In this document: one piece after another, positions 45,371-56,780 of the stretch | How the letters are laid out: each line of letters begins with the position of its first letter | Position numbering within the stretch: the first letter of the stretch is position 1 | From: Echinochloa phyllopogon | Lineage: Eukaryota > Streptophyta > Magnoliopsida > Poales > Poaceae | Direction: 5' to 3' | Length of the DNA stretch: 64,000 nucleotides | Assembly (NCBI GenBank): GCA_033239725.1 | Contig: BTCW01000012.1 | Location: forward strand, 48,704,001 to 48,768,000 | Translations under genes and position numbers: made by a program | Notes under the pieces: model-generated | Seen by the model: the letters and a program-made list of their open reading frames with translations, nothing else | What the model was told of the DNA's origin: nothing | Database searches by the model: none

Positions 45371-47176
45371 TGAGTGGATCGAGTATGCCGAATCATGCAC
45401 TTTTCTTAGGATCGTGTCCTTGATCTGCACCATGTTGGGTACACATATCCTCTTCCCGTGCCACAAGGTTCCCTGTTCATCCACTTGGAATCCAGGGGCC
45501 TTCCCTAGGGCAACATGCTCCACAATTTCCTTAATCTTTTCATCCTCAAGCTGTCCCTTCCGGATTTCTTGTTCCAGAGTCAGTTCTACTACCATCTCTG
45601 TGATGCTAGCCACGAATCCCAGGCTCACCCTCTCAAACTCCAGACTAAGCTCTTCCGACAGACAATGTCCAGTGACCTTGTTCACATAGCTCATCCTGCT
45701 CAGAGCATCTGCCACCAAGTTAGCCTTCCCTGGGTGGTAGTGAATCTCCAGATCATAGTCCTTGATCAACTCCAACCATCGGCACTGCCTCATATTCAGA
45801 TCCGACTGAGTGAAGACGTACTTGAGGCTCTTGTGATCGGTATAGATGTCACACTTGTGCCCGATCAAGTAGTGTCTCCAAATCTTCGGAGCATGTACTA
45901 CAGCTGCCAACTCCAGGTCATGCGTCGGGTAGTTCTGCTCATGTTTCCTCAACTGTCTTGATGCATATGCCACGACTCTAGCATCCTGCATGAGTACACA
46001 CCCCAGTCCTAGATGGGATGCATCGCAGTAGATGGAGAAGCTCTTGGCTATGTCGGGCAAAATTAGCACATGTGCTGTTGTCAGCCTCTTCTTCAACTCC
46101 TCAAAGCTGGTTTGGTACTCCTCCATCCAGACAAACTTGGCATTTTTCTCCAATAACACTGTCAGGGGTTTAGCAATCTTGGAGAATCCCTCGATGAACC
46201 GTCGATAATATCCGGCCATCCCAAGGAAACTCCTGATCTCGCTGACATCCCGAGGCGGGTTCCAGCTCAACACATCGTTAACCTTCTTCGGGTCGACTGC
46301 CACTCCTCCATTGGACAGCACGTGTCCCAAGAATGCCACTTCCTTCAACCAGAACTCGCATTTGCTCAACTTGGCATATAGCTGATGTTCCCAGAGTCTC
46401 TGCATCACCAACCTCAGATGATCTCCATGTTCCTCTTCATTCTTAGAGAAGACCAGAATGTCATTAATAAACACCACCACGAACTTGTCGAGGTAGTCCA
46501 TGAACACGCTATTCATTAGGTACATGAAGTATGCAGGAGCATTGGTCAGTCCAAAGGACATAACCGTGAACTCGTACAACCCACACCGAGTGATGAAAGC
46601 CGTCTTGGGTATGTCCGACGACCGTATACTCATCTGATAATAACCCGATCGAAGATCTATATTGGAGAACACACAAGATCCCTTCAGTTGATCAAACAGA
46701 TCATCAATTCTTGGCAGCGGATACTTGTTCTTGACGGTCACTTTGTTGAGGGCTCGGTAGTCCACACACAACCTCTGTGTCCCATCTTTCTTGTCCACAA
46801 ATAACACCGGTGCTCCCCATGGTGAAGCACTAGGACGAATATACCCCTTGGCTAGCAATGAGCTTAATTCCTCCTTGAGTTTTTCCAGCTCCTTCACTCC
46901 CATTCTATATGGCCTTTTTGCTATAGGTGCAGTGTCAGGTTTAAGTTCAATAACGAATTCAACTTCGCGTTCCGGGGGCATACCTGGCAATTCATCAGGG
47001 AACACATCCGAGAACTCGCTCACAACCCTGATGTCTTCAGGAGCTGCACCATCAGTTTGATTGACTTGATTTTGCTCCAAGGGATTGGCTGCCTGGTACT
47101 CTACCTTATCTCTGGACTCTGTCGTCAGTTGTACGGTCCTCTTGGTGCACTGGATCACTACATCATATCTAGCTAG
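45371..47176 (-). pseudogene. Tekay reverse transcriptase and RNase H
   Basis: One long frame of almost 600 codons. RT motifs run KRPYRMGVKELEKLKEEL, GAPVLFVDKKDGTQRLCVDY, YPLPRIDDLFDQL and FSNIDLRSGYYQM. The catalytic FIDD box reads FIND (Asn codon at 46463-46465), which should inactivate polymerisation. RNase H follows with YCDASHLGLGCVLMQ, HDLELAAVVHA and DHKSLKYVFTQ, then YHPGKANLVADALSR. The same frame as gag and protease implies a single polyprotein, now cut by nonsense codons at 47741, 47177 and 45368. Confidence 0.92.
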
Positions 47177-47740
47177 CTAGCTCATACCCAGAATCAAGTC
47201 GAAACCAATAGACTCCAGGACTATTGGGCGTGCCTGGAAGTCTACCCCCCTTATGGTGACGGTAATACGGGGACAACGTAAAGTGGTGCGCTGCTCCCCT
47301 CCTGGTGAGCTAACTAGCATAGCATTCTTCATGGGCAGTAATGCCACTAAGTTTTTTTCCACAAAAGCAGCAGATATGAAAGCATGCGAAGCTCCGGAAT
47401 CGAACAAAATAGTCGCAGGGGTGGAGTTGACAGGGAACATACCCACGACCACATCAGTAGCTCCCTCAATGGTCTCTGCACTAGTGTGGTTGAGCTTGCC
47501 TCTAGCGGGGTTCTGCGGAGCACGGTTTGCCTGGCCCTGTTGCTGATTCTGCGGTTGCCCAGCCCGCTGATTGTTGTTCTGGCCGGTGGCGTTCTGGACA
47601 CTGCGGGGACAGGCGTTGGCATAGTGTCCCGGCTCGCCACAATGGAAGCACTTCTGTCCCCCTGGTGCATTGCCGGCTGGGGTGGGGCACTGAACTGGCT
47701 GCATCTGGTTGCGCTGAACTGGGGAATTCTGCAGCTGGTT
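47177..47740 (-). pseudogene. Tekay nucleocapsid and protease part of gag-pol
   Basis: Contains a CCHC zinc knuckle (CFHCGEPGHYANAC, 47609-47650), a Gln/Asn-rich linker and a retropepsin domain with ILFDSGASHAF and the flap-side GFDLILGM motif. A TAG at 47177-47179 replaces the Trp normally found after LGM. The frame is shared with the gag part to the right and RT to the left. Confidence 0.9.
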
Positions 47741-48460
47741 CTAGAAACGCTGCTGCTGGGGTGCTTGGGGGTACTGGGGGCGCTTCTGGTACTGGCCACG
47801 GTTGAGCCAACCGGGCTGAGTCTGGAAGCGCTGCTGGTTCCCCGTCTGCTGACTTCCCTGAGGAGGAACGAAACGGGGGCGACTGCTGCTCCTGATCCGC
47901 TGGCCTTGGAACTTCCTCTTCTTCTCTTCCATCTCACGGCGCTTGTGTTCCAGCATCAAAGCGCCGTCCACCAGTTCCTGAAAGTTGGGAAACCTGGTGC
48001 ACATCAGCTGATACTGCAGTGCATCCTGCAAGCCATTGCGGAACCTGGTCTGCTTCTTCTTGTCAGTGTCCACGTCCTCCGGAGCATAGCGGGCGAGCTC
48101 AATGAACTTGTCACGATAAGCGGTGACACTCATCCCTTCTTGTCTTAGTGCCAGGAACTCCTTCTTCAGGGTCATCAGGGCTTCTGGCACATGGTGGGAG
48201 CGGAAGCTGCTACGGAACTCCTGCCAGGTGATCTGAGTACGGTCGACGTGAGTGTACTGGTACGAATCCCACCAGTCCAATGCTGGTCCTTGGAGTTGTC
48301 CTCCTGCGTACAACACCTTCTCCCGGTCGTTGCACTGCGCTATGTCGAGTTGTCTCTCCACCGCCTTGAGCCAGTCATCGGCCTGCAGGGGGTCGCTGGC
48401 CTTGCTGGATGTGGGAGGATGTTCCTTCAGAAATTCACCCCTCTTGTCCCGGGGTGGCAT
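47741..48460 (-). pseudogene. Tekay gag (capsid part)
   Basis: ATG at 48460 opens a chromoviral Gag (DDWLKAVERQLDIAQCNDRE, ALDWWDSY, ITWQEFRSSFRSHHVPEA, QEGMSVTAYRDKFIELARYA), ending at TAG 47741-47743 after a Gln-rich segment. The frame continues into the zinc-knuckle part. The mRNA leader lies to the right. Confidence 0.92.
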
Positions 48461-48865
48461 GTTGTGCTGAGGTGGCGGATTCTACTAGTTCTGCTGCATC
48501 ATCGCCATCGTCCGAGCCATCTGCTGCATCAGCTGGGTCTGTGTGTGCATCATCTGCTCAATGGTGGGAGGTGGTGGCGGCAGTGGCACTCTGCTGGCAC
48601 CGACGTTGCTCCTTGTGTTCACCATGTATCATCAATAATTAAGCCTCATAAAAATTCCATTGGTTATAGCCGAATGACCTCGGAGGTTTTACTAACTTGT
48701 TAGGAAGGAGGGCTTGATAGGAAAAAGAGCAAGAGAAATGAATACCCCCCTCTATGTAATCACTAATGTCCTTAAACCTTAGTCCTACATCTAGATGGTG
48801 GTAGATTTGCGTCTACGTTCATCACAATCATTACAAAAAATCCAAATCAAACATGAGCATAATGA
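48461..48865 (-). other. Tekay leader remnant
   Basis: Non-coding sequence upstream of gag. The expected tRNA-Met-type primer site TGGTATCAGAGC was not found. Together with the truncated LTR fragment to the right, this suggests a deletion covering the primer site and LTR end. Confidence 0.55.
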
Positions 48866-49153
48866 CATCAGAGTGCATCATAAATAAACTAACCAAATAC
48901 AATGGAAGACTAATAACTCTCAAACTAAATGGAGCCACAATCCACAGGGACTCTGACTGGGAGATCACAACTCAGTAGTACGACAAGTCTTCTAGAAACT
49001 CAGCAGCAGACTCATGCACAACCCAATCTGTTTACCCATCCAGGATTTTGTTGAATAAATGACAAGTGTAAGTAAACATTTACTTAGCAAGTATAGCACG
49101 GGTATATGAAGGCTCAAAATAAGGCTAGACACGGCTTAACAACATTAGCACTT
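48866..49153 (-). repeat. Fragment of Tekay 5' LTR
   Basis: Matches 31128-31416 of the left LTR, so it lacks the first 134 bp (plus orientation) and nearly all the rest. On its right it joins directly to a copy of the sequence found at 29714 (junction CACTTTT-GAAAAGG). Confidence 0.85.
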
Positions 49154-50135
49154 TTGAAAAGGTTAATTTGGTCCTCAAACTTCATATTTCCGGTTCAATT
49201 TAGTCCCCCATCTGAGTTGGACTACTAAGTAAGCGCGACACGTCATCCAAATGCATACTCCGTAGCCCATTATAGCAAATGTCCTAATACCTTGATTTAT
49301 TTGGCTTCCCCTTCCCCTCCCCTCTCTGTAGTCCCTCGGCAAGTCCCTCTCCGCCTCCGACCTCGCCACGCTACACACATCCCCTTCTCCATCCGTAGAT
49401 TTTTATCGGTCGTGTTGCTGGAGGATCTTTGGCATGCACTTTTGCTCTTGGATTTTTATTTGTTTGTTTTAACAAATGTGAACGGTGTTCTATCGTTCTC
49501 CAGAAAAGACTGCTCATCTACAACACGTATGTTTCTTGATGCTACAATCATATATTAGAGGGTCTTTTATTCAGTCTGTTTGGTGTATCAAACAGAACTT
49601 ACACGCCATGTATAACCTCTTATTAGATGAACATGCACAACTACCAGCAGTTATATACTTATATGATAAAAAAAGCACGGCACTGGCAATAGGACATGGA
49701 AAACATATAAACAGAATCATTATGTCTTAATTTTAGGATGTGTTGGCACTCCTTACGGCCTATAGATAAATTCGCAAGTGGACGGATACCGATGTAGCTT
49801 TCACCCGGGAGTATTACAAGGTATCGATTTCCACGGAGAACAAGAAGTGAACTAATTCTAAACTAAGTTGTCCAAGGTTAAAATGGAAGAGCGGATAACA
49901 ACAAAGAAAAAGAGAGAGAGGGTAGAGAGCACCCAAGCCAAGCAACAAGTATACAATTATACCAATCAACTAAGCATTGAACGAAGAACCAGCAAGCATA
50001 TAAAAGTAGAACTGAATGCTAAATTAATCAGAGAGAGATACAAGAGTTACCAGACACGACCCGGATGTTACTCGAAGAAGAGCCGCATCCATAGAGGTAC
50101 AGCTGGAAGAGGGGCCAACACTCCGGCTCCTCTCC
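49154..50135. repeat. Second copy of the left flank (29714-30993)
   Basis: Same order as 29714-30993: the repeat array end, about 580 bp of flank, the GGATG pentamer and the distal Athila LTR ending in TCTCC (50131-50135). It differs at about 4-5% of sites by eye and lacks roughly 300 bp corresponding to about 30490-30780. It is a segmental duplication, not an independent insertion. Confidence 0.88.
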
Positions 50136-53100
50136 TATCACACCCGGATTTTCACAGAAACCCGAATGCGGCCATATGTGCCCAGAAAGTCATAGTACAC
50201 ATATAGCGAACAAATATGATAAACAGAGAACATATGCTTGAATAAATTCTTGAATAAATAGAGTTTTACATCAGAGTGCATCATAAATAAACTACACAAA
50301 TACAACAGAAGACTAATAACTCTCAAACTAAATGGAGCCGCAATCCACAGGGACTCTGACTGGGAGATCACAACTCAGTAGTACGGCAAGTCTTCTGGAA
50401 ACTCAGCAACAGACTCATGCACAGCCCAATCTGTTTACCCATCCGGGATTTTGTTGAATAAATGACAAGTGTAAGTAAATATTTACTTAGCAAGTATAGC
50501 ACGGGTATATGAAGGCTCAAAATAAGGCTAGACACGGGTTAACTGCATTAGCACTTTTAGTTGGTTCGTTTTAACATTATCCAAGTTACAAAAGTGAATG
50601 AAACCCGGTTGCAACCCTTAATAAATTATAAGTGACATTAAATATAAATAAACATCATCTTCTAGTAAAAAAGGATCCAGGCTGCTCGTGACCCTGAGCA
50701 AGACTATCATGATAGATTTACACTCTGTAGATGTTTCGCCCATTACCCACCAGTCGCGTAAAAGTTCAAAAGAACTTTGCACCCAACCACGCACATCAAC
50801 ACTTCTGAGGTGTGACTGCATAGGGACGCTATGAGGCTTTTCACAAGACACCCTAACAAGTCAGTAGCCGCTAAGGTACAACAAGGTGGTGAGACTCTAG
50901 GCACCGAGATTGACTGACCATCAGGGCACAACGTGAGGGGGTCAATGGCGTCTGAAGCACGGGCAACTCATGTTAACAACAAATATAAAGAGCGCAACGT
51001 GCGGAGTTCCCGTACCACAGGACTCCCAACACGGGACTGTGCCTAACGAGACATAGCCGACGGGGCTACTGTCCTCGGTGGAATCAAGTATCACCGCGTG
51101 CCTTGCTTCCCATAACGCCGTCGGCCACTCCGGTAACCACTGGCAAGCTAGAGATGTACAAGCTACTTAACCAAGACTAGAGCCATAATAGTTCTAGCGG
51201 TGGCGACAGGCTCCTAGGTTGCTGCTTTAAGAACCGGACCTTATGGAGAGACTCTAGAGCAAAGCACATGCTCTAGCTCCCTAAACCAAGTTGCTAAAAA
51301 GAAAGCTTTATCATTAATGTTGAAGTGGACCATTAAGTCAAGATTAACAATTAAATATTGGTGATAGTAGCTGCGCATAGCAAAAGTCTACCCATATGCA
51401 TAAACCCAAGGTAAACAAGGATATGATATTCAAAACTAGGTACAACCTTAATGGTACATCAAATTAGACACATGCATTTATGAAATAATTTAATACAAGG
51501 TGAGTAGGTAGCAAGGATTGCCCGTGCTATAACTTGCCTTCCTCAAAAGGCGGTTGCTGCTGCTGCTGTGAGTCCTGTCCCTGGAAGTCCTCCTCGTACT
51601 CGAAGTCCAACGCGAAAGGCTCACTGACAGGACACGAATCACCACACAAACATCCACGCAAGCCAATACATGCAAACAAATAATATTCTATTAGAATAGT
51701 ACACCAAATAGTAGAAACAGTACAAATAAAGTTGTTAGAATTAATCTACGCTTTACTATGAACACATGAGCGTGAAAATCACACTAATCGGAGCTAAAAC
51801 AGAAAAGATATGGCAAATCTAAGATTTAGGGACCTGCTGGCAAGTTTTAAAAGTTTCCATGGGCTTATTTGTGAAAAACCAGGGGCTAAAACATAATTTC
51901 GTATAAAACCCCGAGGGCCTATGCATAAAAAGGGTTATATAGGACGGTGGGTTCTATAATTTAAAAGCTCAGGGGGTTTTCCATAAAAATCAGGACCTAT
52001 CTGTAAATATTTTCTAAAGGCGGTGGTCTGCGGGTTCTAATTCAAAACTTGCAGGGGCTCTTTTGCAAAACGCTAGTGCTAACCAGTATTTGGGGTTTTG
52101 ACTCGGGGCTCGGGCGGGGGTAGGCCGTCGAATCAGATCAGATCGGACCGGTGATGGGGATAAAAACCGGCGGCGCTTGGACACGGCGGCGCGGCTCGGG
52201 TGGCGGCGAAAGTTCGCCGGAGTAAACGCGATTGAGCGCTGTGAGGCACCATTAGCCACGAGATTTGGTCGGGGACGCTGCTGGGGACTCGGGGAGGTCG
52301 CCCAGAGGCTTGACAGCGCTCGGGAGGGGGCACAGTGGCCAGGCGGAGGTGAACCACGGCTAAAGCTCCCCGGTGAGGGTGGAAATGGTGCTGCACGGTA
52401 CGGGGGAGCGAGTGGGGTAGCTCGGGAGCTCCCTTACCTCTGCGAGAAGCTCCTAGAAGGCCCAATTGACGCGGGGCGGCGCCGGAGGGGAGACTTCGAC
52501 GGCGGCGGTGCTCGGCTCGGGGGAGAGGCGGCGGTGCTGCATGGATGGGGAAGCTGGAGGCGTGGGGGCTTGGGTGAGGTGTGGAGCTGGGGGTGGCTTT
52601 TATAGGCCCGGGGAGGTTGCTCGGCGTGCGAGGCACGAGATCGGCGGTGGCAGCCGGCGATTGGGTATTTCCTAAGGGGGAGCGGGGCTTTCCTTGTGGG
52701 GCGCGCCAGGGATGGAAGGAGAGCGGGGCGGGAAGCATCGGGGAAGGTTCGTGGATGGCCCACTGGCGTGAGATGGGGCTAAGGCAGCCGGCCGAGCGGC
52801 GAGACTTGCGCCGGGGGAAGGGGGAGGCTCGGGCGAGAGGTAGGGGGTGGATCTGACGGGCGGGGCCCGCTAGTCAGTGGGAGGAAGAGAGGGAGGGCGG
52901 CTGGTGCGGCGTGGGCCGGTGCTAGGCCGGGGAAGGGAGAGCACGAGCGGGCCGGGCGGTGAAGGAGAGCGCTAGGCCGTCTCGGGAAAAAAGGGAAGGG
53001 GAGGGTGCTGGGCTGATCTGGGAAGAGAGTAGGGGGGCAGAAGTGGACCGGAGGAAGAATCTAGGGAGCACAAACGAACTCGGCTAGAATAACTTTTCTA

Positions 53101-53334
53101 GGGATCAAACAAATGCAAATTAAATTTGAATTTAAACAGAATTTAAGTTCCAATTTCACTTACTATCAAACAAAACCCAATGCAGCAGCATGAATGCAAC
53201 AAAAATGTTTCTACAACTTATATTTGATTTTAATATTCATAAATAATTTATTTAACCTATATTAATTAGGAACAATTTAAATAAAATCAAATAAATTACT
53301 AAAAATTTTAAATAGGCTATTTTTGGGTGTTACA
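50136..53334 (-). repeat. Complete Tekay LTR (right), flanked by TCTCC on both sides
   Basis: Reads TATCACACCC at the left and GTGTTACA at the right, full-length relative to 30994-34216. TCTCC lies at 50131-50135 and 53335-53339, so by itself it looks like a solo LTR in the Athila copy 2 LTR. TATAAAA on the minus strand at 52598-52604. Confidence 0.9.
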
Positions 53335-54161
53335 TCTCCGGACACTCACCTCTCATCTCTCCCTATCTTCTAAGTATAAGAGTGGCAGCGCTTCGCTAGG
53401 GAGCTATTCTTCTCTTCTTCTTCTGTATTCGATGCAGGGGCCGAGGACCTCCATTTATAGCTGGCCAGGGTCGGTGCGAGGCAGAGTGGCATGCAAGGAA
53501 GCTCATGGCGGTTCTCCCCAGTTCGGCCGAATCTTGGGGATTCGGGCGAAGTGGGTCGGTTTGGCCGAACACGTGGAGTTCGGCCGAACCGTCACTTGCA
53601 CCGCCTCGACTTCCCACGGCCTGGATCTGGTTCCTGAGGCGGTTGGCCTGTTCGGGCGAACTGGTGGGGTTCGGCCGAACCCGTGGAGTTCGGCCAAACC
53701 ACCCTCTGCACCGCATTCGCTCCTCCCACATGCTAGTTCAGCTCCTGGGTCGGTTGGCAGGTCAGTTCCTCAGTCTGGGCTGAGTTGGAGGCCTTCTGGT
53801 GGACTGGCGGGCTTCGGTCGAGAGGGACTTGAGCCTCTCCTGACTCTTGGTCCACTGGGCTCATGTTGATGGCAGCCATAGCGGTCCTTCCAAGCCCAGG
53901 GTTCTGCTGGATGGCATGTCTTCGTCTCGTAGCACGGTTCGTGTTCATAGACGGAGTTCGGTCGAATCTCTAGATTCGGCCGACCCCATCATTCCATGTG
54001 GTTTTTGCCTCAACTTTGGTCATATGCCTCCTGGAATCAAATAAACACCAAAACTTGTGAAAATGATTAAAAATAAGTCATATAGCTATGGTGCATGATT
54101 CCATTGTGTTCGTTTTATACTCGGTTGGAGGTCGGAAATCAGGCCGTAACGACCGCCAACA
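53335..54161 (-). repeat. Athila copy 2, 3' LTR, proximal part
   Basis: Reverse complement of the first half of the Athila LTR (TGTTGGCGGTCG at 54161 on minus). It breaks at the TCTCC target site. TTCGGCCGAA at 53522, 53579 and 53670. Confidence 0.92.
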
Positions 54162-54176
54162 AGCTTCCCCAAACTT
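54162..54176 (-). other. Polypurine tract of Athila copy 2
   Basis: TTTGGGGAAGCT on the minus strand next to the LTR start, as in copy 1. Confidence 0.8.
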
Positions 54177-55595
54177 AGATCTTTGCTCGTCCCGAGTAAA
54201 GAATTGAAATAAGAACTAAGATAAGGGTTCTTTCATGAGATGAGCAAATGCATATTGAAAATTTCAAATCTTTCTCCATACTTGTGGATTTGAAGTGGCT
54301 ACTCCCTGGATCTTGGGTGGTTAATGAACGGAACGACTCTTACAACAAGGTCCATCTTGGTCATCCTGCATTCAGGGTTTTCTAACGTTTTCACAAATAA
54401 ATGACCCTTGTCCTTTCATCCTGACACTCTCTACTCTCTAAGTTGCTCCCTTTCACTCACTTCTTTTGTATGTTTTCTCTTTGTCACTCAGGTGGTGATC
54501 TTATCAAAACGTATATTTCTGTCAAGCCAAAGACTGGTTCCTGGAGATGTGTCAATCGCCTTTGATCAACTTGCAAGTTTGAGATGAAAAGTTCACTATT
54601 GGTCCTCAGCCTCGTGACCCCTTTTTTCTTCTTCCTTCCCTTTTTGGGAATTCTTTTTCTTTTGAATCTTTGGACTTTCATGAGTCCTTTATTATTGCCC
54701 TTCTCTCTTTTTTTAGGGTATCACCAAGGCATGAGGACTTCTAATGTAACTCTTTTGATATATATGCTTGCAATTGATCTGGGGCAACAAGACTGTCTCC
54801 AGGGACTCAAAATTCGACAAGACATTATACTAGTCATGACAAGTTTTTCAGGAAATGATCTCTCAAGCATATGTGTAAAGTGGAAGTAGTGGAATATGTA
54901 TAGGATGAAAGGATAGGGTAAAATTTTATATTTCCAAAATAAATTATCCCGAATGTAAGCATGAACAAGGGGTTTGTTTTATCAAGACATATCACAATCA
55001 TCAACCACTTAGACCAAGGGGTCCTAATGAAAGATTTCACAGGTATGTGGGTACTTAATTTGAAATAACCAATAGGCATAGTTCATAGCATGAAAGAAAA
55101 CCGAGAATGTTTAAGTGATATGCATATGCAAAAACAAAATCATGAAACGTGACAACACAGAAAATAGACAGGACTAGGGGGTGCAAACCAGTGTGCAGGT
55201 ACGTGAGGCGGGGTGTGCCAGGCTGGTTCGGCCGAACCAGTCTGTTCGGCCGAACAGGCCAGTTCGCTCGAATCATCTGGTTCAGCCGAACTGGCTACGG
55301 TGCACATCCTCGTCGTGTTTTGTCCCTGTGTCGTTCCTGTGCTCATGTATCTCTTTGTTAAGATGGGCATCCTCAGATTGGCTCAAATGCACCAACCGGA
55401 GCATCATTTTTATTAATTTTCATTCAATGCAAACTTTGTTTTATTTCATCGAAATATTGGAAACAAATCATTTGAAACAAGGAAATGAATCAGAGCACCT
55501 CCTAAACATTATTCTAAAGGGAAATTAAATGAAGCAAGCAAACTAAAAATAAACTAAACTAGATGGTGCTCTAGATGTCTACCACCATGGGACTC
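54177..55595 (-). other. Non-coding 3' region of Athila copy 2
   Basis: Corresponds to 41636-43050 of copy 1. It has TTCGGCCGAA at 55227 and 55245 and no gene. Confidence 0.6.
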
Positions 55596-56435
55596 CTATT
55601 CTGCAGGTGGGTCACAAAGGTCCATGTGTCCCGTGGCCTTGGCAAGCCTCTTCAGCTTGGAGGTGAGGGCCCTCCGCAGGGTGTCCATCTTATCCTCCAT
55701 CTCGAGTCACCACAGGTCACCCTCTGCAACCTTTTCCCCCAGGTTACTGATCTTCTGGCGCGCTTGCGCCATCTCCTCCTGCACACTCTCCAGAGTAGGC
55801 GGCTTTTCCTCCTCCTCCTCCTCCTCGTCGGAGAACTCCATCTGCCCCGGCAGCCCCTTGATGGACAGAGGCTGCCTATGGCACCTCATCCTTGGGGGAT
55901 GCCAATGAGGGGAAGACTGGGAGGATTCCTCCAGCCCCAGCTCGCTCCGGTTTAGAGGCGGAACCAACACCTTCCCGTACCCGGTGGGGGTACGTTCGCC
56001 CTTAATGTTGAACCGTGGCGGGCTGTCGGGCATGTAATCCGGCGTCTTTTCCCTTTCTTCTTTGGGCACCTGCAACAAGATGTCAAGGTTTAGCTTCCTC
56101 GTGGACGTCGACCTCAGCCTCAGTTGGCCGGTGCTGGGACGCACCGGTGAGGCCGAGTGTGGAGCCTTGATCTTGGCTATCGCACCGGTTGGTGCGAATG
56201 GGTCGAACATTGCCCGATTTGCAGGCGAGCCATTGCGCTTTGAGCGGTGCAGAGAGTCAGCCCGCCCCATAGGGCTGCGAGCGGCTGTCCTCCCACGCTG
56301 TCCTCCGCTCAGAAAGAACGGATTCACGGTGGTGATGCACATGGCCTGCTCGCCATGAGAGGATCCACCGATCCGGCTCCCCAGGGTTGAGCCCTTGGTT
56401 GAGGATAGGTCTTTGGAAGAAGATGAGGAGGCCAT
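55596..56435 (-). pseudogene. Athila accessory 3' ORF, copy 2 (one internal stop)
   Basis: ATG at 56435 opens a 280-codon frame ending at TAG (55596-55598), interrupted once by TGA at 55707-55709. Layout: Ser/Thr-rich start (MASSSSSKDLSSTKGS), a Pro/Ser/Arg-rich middle, a DYMPDSPPRF and GYGKVLVPPLN block, an acidic run (DEEEEEEEKPP), a heptad-like coiled coil (EEMAQARQKISNLGEKV), and a C-terminal block RLAKATGHMDL shared with copy 1. No signal peptide, transmembrane segment or enzyme motif is seen. Position after integrase is where some gypsy lineages carry env-like or antisense accessory genes. Function is unknown. Confidence 0.8.
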
Positions 56436-56780
56436 GGTGGCTAGGAGGCAGGAGTTTTTTCTGTCGAGGGGAAGACGAGAGATGAAGGGGGTCTCTATGT
56501 TTTTATCGAAGAATTCCTGATCGGAAAAATGACTTCCCTGATGTTTTCTTCATTACTTTTGGGATAGGCTCGGTTGTAGATGGGATTGGATGGAAATATC
56601 TACACGTGGGGTGACGACGACGGTTCGGCCAAACTAGCAAGGTTCAGCCGAACTGGCCCCGGGTCCCCTTTGTGTGCGGGGCGAGCCCTGGTGCTAAGCT
56701 CAAGGTTGTGGATTTGAGTGTTTAGGTGGTGTTGGCCCAGAAAGATTTGGAAGTTGAGTTTTTGTGGGCCAAAGGTATGG
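56436..56780 (-). other. Spacer between Athila copy 2 integrase and accessory ORF
   Basis: Non-coding; contains degenerate relatives of the TTCGGCCGAA palindrome near 56620-56660, matching the spacer at 40383-40771. Confidence 0.55.

Larger units (their letters stand above)
30994..49153 (-). mobile_element. Tekay/Del-type gypsy chromovirus, disrupted
   Basis: Minus-strand element: 3' LTR 30994-34216, polypurine tract, chromodomain end of pol, a nested Athila element (34443-44483), integrase, RNase H, RT, protease and gag up to 48460, leader, and an internal fragment of the 5' LTR (48866-49153). Order PR-RT-RH-INT plus C-terminal chromodomain and 3.2-kb LTRs fit Tekay/Del chromoviruses. The leader side has lost the primer site and the LTR end. 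A complete LTR of the family lies further right at 50136-53334 within a duplicated flank. Several stops, altered catalytic residues and a deletion in integrase show it is dead. Confidence 0.88.

Noticed and set aside
48191..48703. Plus-strand frames opposite the Tekay gag
   Set aside because: Antisense shadows of gag; the minus-strand frame carries all the conserved motifs.
55707..56435. Reading the accessory ORF as an Athila envelope gene
   Set aside because: No signal peptide, transmembrane segment or cleavage site is visible, and the protein is acidic and coiled-coil-like; position alone is not enough.
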